The translations under genes were made by a program, and so were the position numbers. Source: Bacteroidales bacterium (GTDB lineage Bacteria > Bacteroidota > Bacteroidia > Bacteroidales > UBA932). Taken from it: 16,822 nucleotides of DNA. Numbering within the stretch: the stretch's first letter is position 1; each line of letters opens with the position of its first letter. Location of the stretch: assembly GCA_017551215.1 (NCBI GenBank), contig JAFZMA010000211.1, forward strand, positions 1 through 16,822, read 5' to 3'. The notes beneath the pieces were generated by a model. That model made no database searches, had not been told where the DNA came from, and was given only the letters and a program-made list of their open reading frames with translations. Shown piece by piece: positions 15,281 through 16,822 of the stretch.

Positions 15281-16822
15281 CTATTTCGCCATATTATAAT
15301 CGGAGATGAAGAGGATTTCCGTGGAGACTTCCCCTATCCAGCCGGCTTTGTCGCAAACTGCGGTCTGAATCTTTACAAAGTCTATGTACTTGAGGTTGGC
15401 TGGTTTACCGTCCCAGGTAACTGCATCGCTGATCTTGAAGTGGTTGTCTGAAGGGCCTCCTGAAGAGTTGTCATCTGAAGAGAGGCGGTCTATTGTACTG
15501 AAGTTGTCTGCATAACCCCAGTCAAAATCACCGTTAATCCAGCTGTTCGGGCTGACTTCCTGTGTCCTTGATATCAGCTTTGAGCCGTAAAGGGTGTAGG
15601 AAGATGTCTTTACCCAGTTCGGGTAATAATAGTCTTGGGAATGATAAGCGGCAAGGTAATCCACGCTGCCGAACTTGCCGTCTGAGGCTATCCACTGAAC
15701 GCTGGATTTGGCGGCAGGCTTGTAATATGTAATTGCGTAATCCTTTGTCTGATAGGCATAATCGCTGCCCTTGAGTTCATACCAGGTATCGTCCGGTAGG
15801 CCATTTCCGTTCTCGTCCTGCATCACCCAGATGATGCCAGGCTCTGAGGAATTGTGGAACGCGTTACCGGTGATGGCAATGTTATAGCCCCCGTCGTTTT
15901 CCACGCTGTGATCAAAGCCGGCCACAATATATCCACCCCAAGCTCCCAAAGAAACGTAAGTCTTGGCCTCCATCCTCTTCTGCGCCCATGCACAAGCCTC
16001 TTCCATAGTGTTGGCCGTAAAGCCATCGTTTATGAACTGCCCCGGAGCCGGCATATATTCGTAGATTTTGTTCCACGGAGCCTTGCCGCCGGTACGCTTG
16101 TATGTTCCTTCCGGAGCGCATACGTTTACTGTCAAGGTCTTGGACTGGGAACGGTAGGAATTGTTCATTGTAACCTCAAGCGTATGAGCCCCTACACTTT
16201 CTTCTTCACACACGTAATACGGTTCAGAAGATTCCTTGACCTTTGCCCCGTCAAGAGTCCAGGTGAATTTGGCGTCAAAAGCGTTTTCAATGCCGCGTAT
16301 AAGTATCCTTATGCTTCTTCCTGTTGAATAGTTGTAAGTATCTGATTCAAAGTTCCATTTGAAAGGCATATCCTTCTCCTCCAGAACCTTTGCGGTAAAG
16401 GAAACTGAAGCTTGCCCGTCCTCGTTCCTGGCGGTGAACTTGAAGTTATGCGTTCCTGTCTTGGAAGCGGTGTATTTGTAGGATTTGGCGGTGGAGACTT
16501 CCGCTCCGTCCACACTCCAGCTGAACGTTACGCCTTCCGAAGGAGAAACCTCCGGGCTGAACTCGTGCTCCGAGCCTTTAAGGAAAGCAAAGCCGTCCTG
16601 AGGAACAGCCAGACCAATGACAGGAATGACTTTCTCCGCCACGGTTACCTTAACCTCCAGGCTGGCGCTGCCGTTTGAAGTTGTTGCAGTTACCTTGGGA
16701 TAATAAATGCCGGGAGTGTTAGACGAGAATGCAAGATTGCGGGTTGTGGCTATAACCTTTCCGTCCAGAACCCACTGGATTGTTGCACCGTCTGCATTTG
16801 TGTACGTGGGAGAAATGGTAAC
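15281..16822 (-). CDS. PKD-repeat cell-surface protein, 5' end beyond the window
   Basis: At least 513 residues are visible and the frame stays open to the right edge, so the true start lies outside. The GTG at 16642 is internal: upstream codons continue the same fold, including GATIQWVLDGKVIATT and PGIYYPKVTATTSNGSASLE. Three PKD/Ig-like domains (visible residues ~1-62, 66-147 and 153-237) show the pattern F-[ST]-W-[ST]-[VL]-DG...G-x-[HY]-x-[FL]. They are followed by a ~270-residue C-terminal domain with GAWGGYIVAGFDHSV, NAFHNSSEPGIIWVMQDENG and DDTWYELKGSDY. DENGNGLPDD (visible 336-345) resembles a calcium-binding loop. Proteins with this architecture are called 'cell surface protein' in Bacteroidales, and I associate them with cobalamin-uptake loci; that link is from memory. 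It is probably a surface-exposed partner of the receptor gene 17 nt downstream. Confidence 0.85.
   Translation of the reverse strand, partial: VTISPTYTNADGATIQWVLDGKVIATTRNLAFSSNTPGIYYPKVTATTSNGSASLEVKVTVAEKVIPVIGLAVPQDGFAFLKGSEHEFSPEVSPSEGVTFSWSVDGAEVSTAKSYKYTASKTGTHNFKFTARNEDGQASVSFTAKVLEEKDMPFKWNFESDTYNYSTGRSIRILIRGIENAFDAKFTWTLDGAKVKESSEPYYVCEEESVGAHTLEVTMNNSYRSQSKTLTVNVCAPEGTYKRTGGKAPWNKIYEYMPAPGQFINDGFTANTMEEACAWAQKRMEAKTYVSLGAWGGYIVAGFDHSVENDGGYNIAITGNAFHNSSEPGIIWVMQDENGNGLPDDTWYELKGSDYAYQTKDYAITYYKPAAKSSVQWIASDGKFGSVDYLAAYHSQDYYYPNWVKTSSYTLYGSKLISRTQEVSPNSWINGDFDWGYADNFSTIDRLSSDDNSSGGPSDNHFKISDAVTWDGKPANLKYIDFVKIQTAVCDKAGWIGEVSTEILFISDYNMAK

Noticed and set aside
14574..15299. 241-codon plus-strand open frame over the receptor's signal peptide and plug region
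   Set aside because: Antisense to conserved plug motifs of the minus-strand receptor; no signal or domain in its own product.

Overview
The window looks like a chromosomal segment of a gut-type member of the Bacteroidales (phylum Bacteroidota). The reasons are promoters of the form TTTG-N~20-TAnnTTTG, BACON domains, several acidic-tailed surface lipoproteins, TonB-dependent receptors with an N-terminal carboxypeptidase-regulatory-like domain, a DUF5689-type lipoprotein, PKD-like cell-surface modules, and almost no Shine-Dalgarno sequences. The genus cannot be fixed by eye. There are no RNA genes, insertion sequences, CRISPR arrays or integrases, and coding density is very high.

Layout. (1) Positions 1-235 hold the 5' end of rplU (ribosomal protein L21, minus strand) and a divergent intergenic region with a good rplU promoter, a foldable leader and a plausible promoter for the plus-strand genes. 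(2) Positions 236-2040 hold a two-gene plus-strand unit: an archaeal-ATPase/STAND-like P-loop protein with an altered Walker B, then a CobB/SIRT5-like sirtuin without the zinc cysteines. (3) Positions 2086-12935 hold a tight six-gene plus-strand operon (gaps of 1-12 nt): a multi-domain BACON surface lipoprotein; a BACON plus DNA/RNA non-specific endonuclease lipoprotein; a secreted endonuclease/exonuclease/phosphatase-family enzyme; a TonB-dependent receptor; a DUF5689-like OB-fold lipoprotein; and a Dcp-type M3 metallopeptidase lipoprotein. (4) Positions 12936-16822 hold a convergent minus-strand unit: a PKD-repeat cell-surface protein, truncated by the window edge, followed by a siderophore/cobalamin-class TonB-dependent receptor. 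Its stop codon abuts the stop codon of the peptidase gene.

Working model (inference). The six-gene operon resembles a polysaccharide-utilisation locus rebuilt for nucleic acids. Surface lipoproteins bind and cut extracellular DNA or RNA, the TonB receptor imports fragments, the OB-fold lipoprotein may take the place of SusD, the secreted EEP enzyme further degrades or dephosphorylates the fragments, and the peptidase may deal with peptides from associated proteins. There is no SusD, glycoside hydrolase, sulfatase or hybrid two-component regulator in the window. The minus-strand pair may belong to a separate small-cofactor uptake locus, with cobalamin the leading guess, but its regulatory region lies outside the window.
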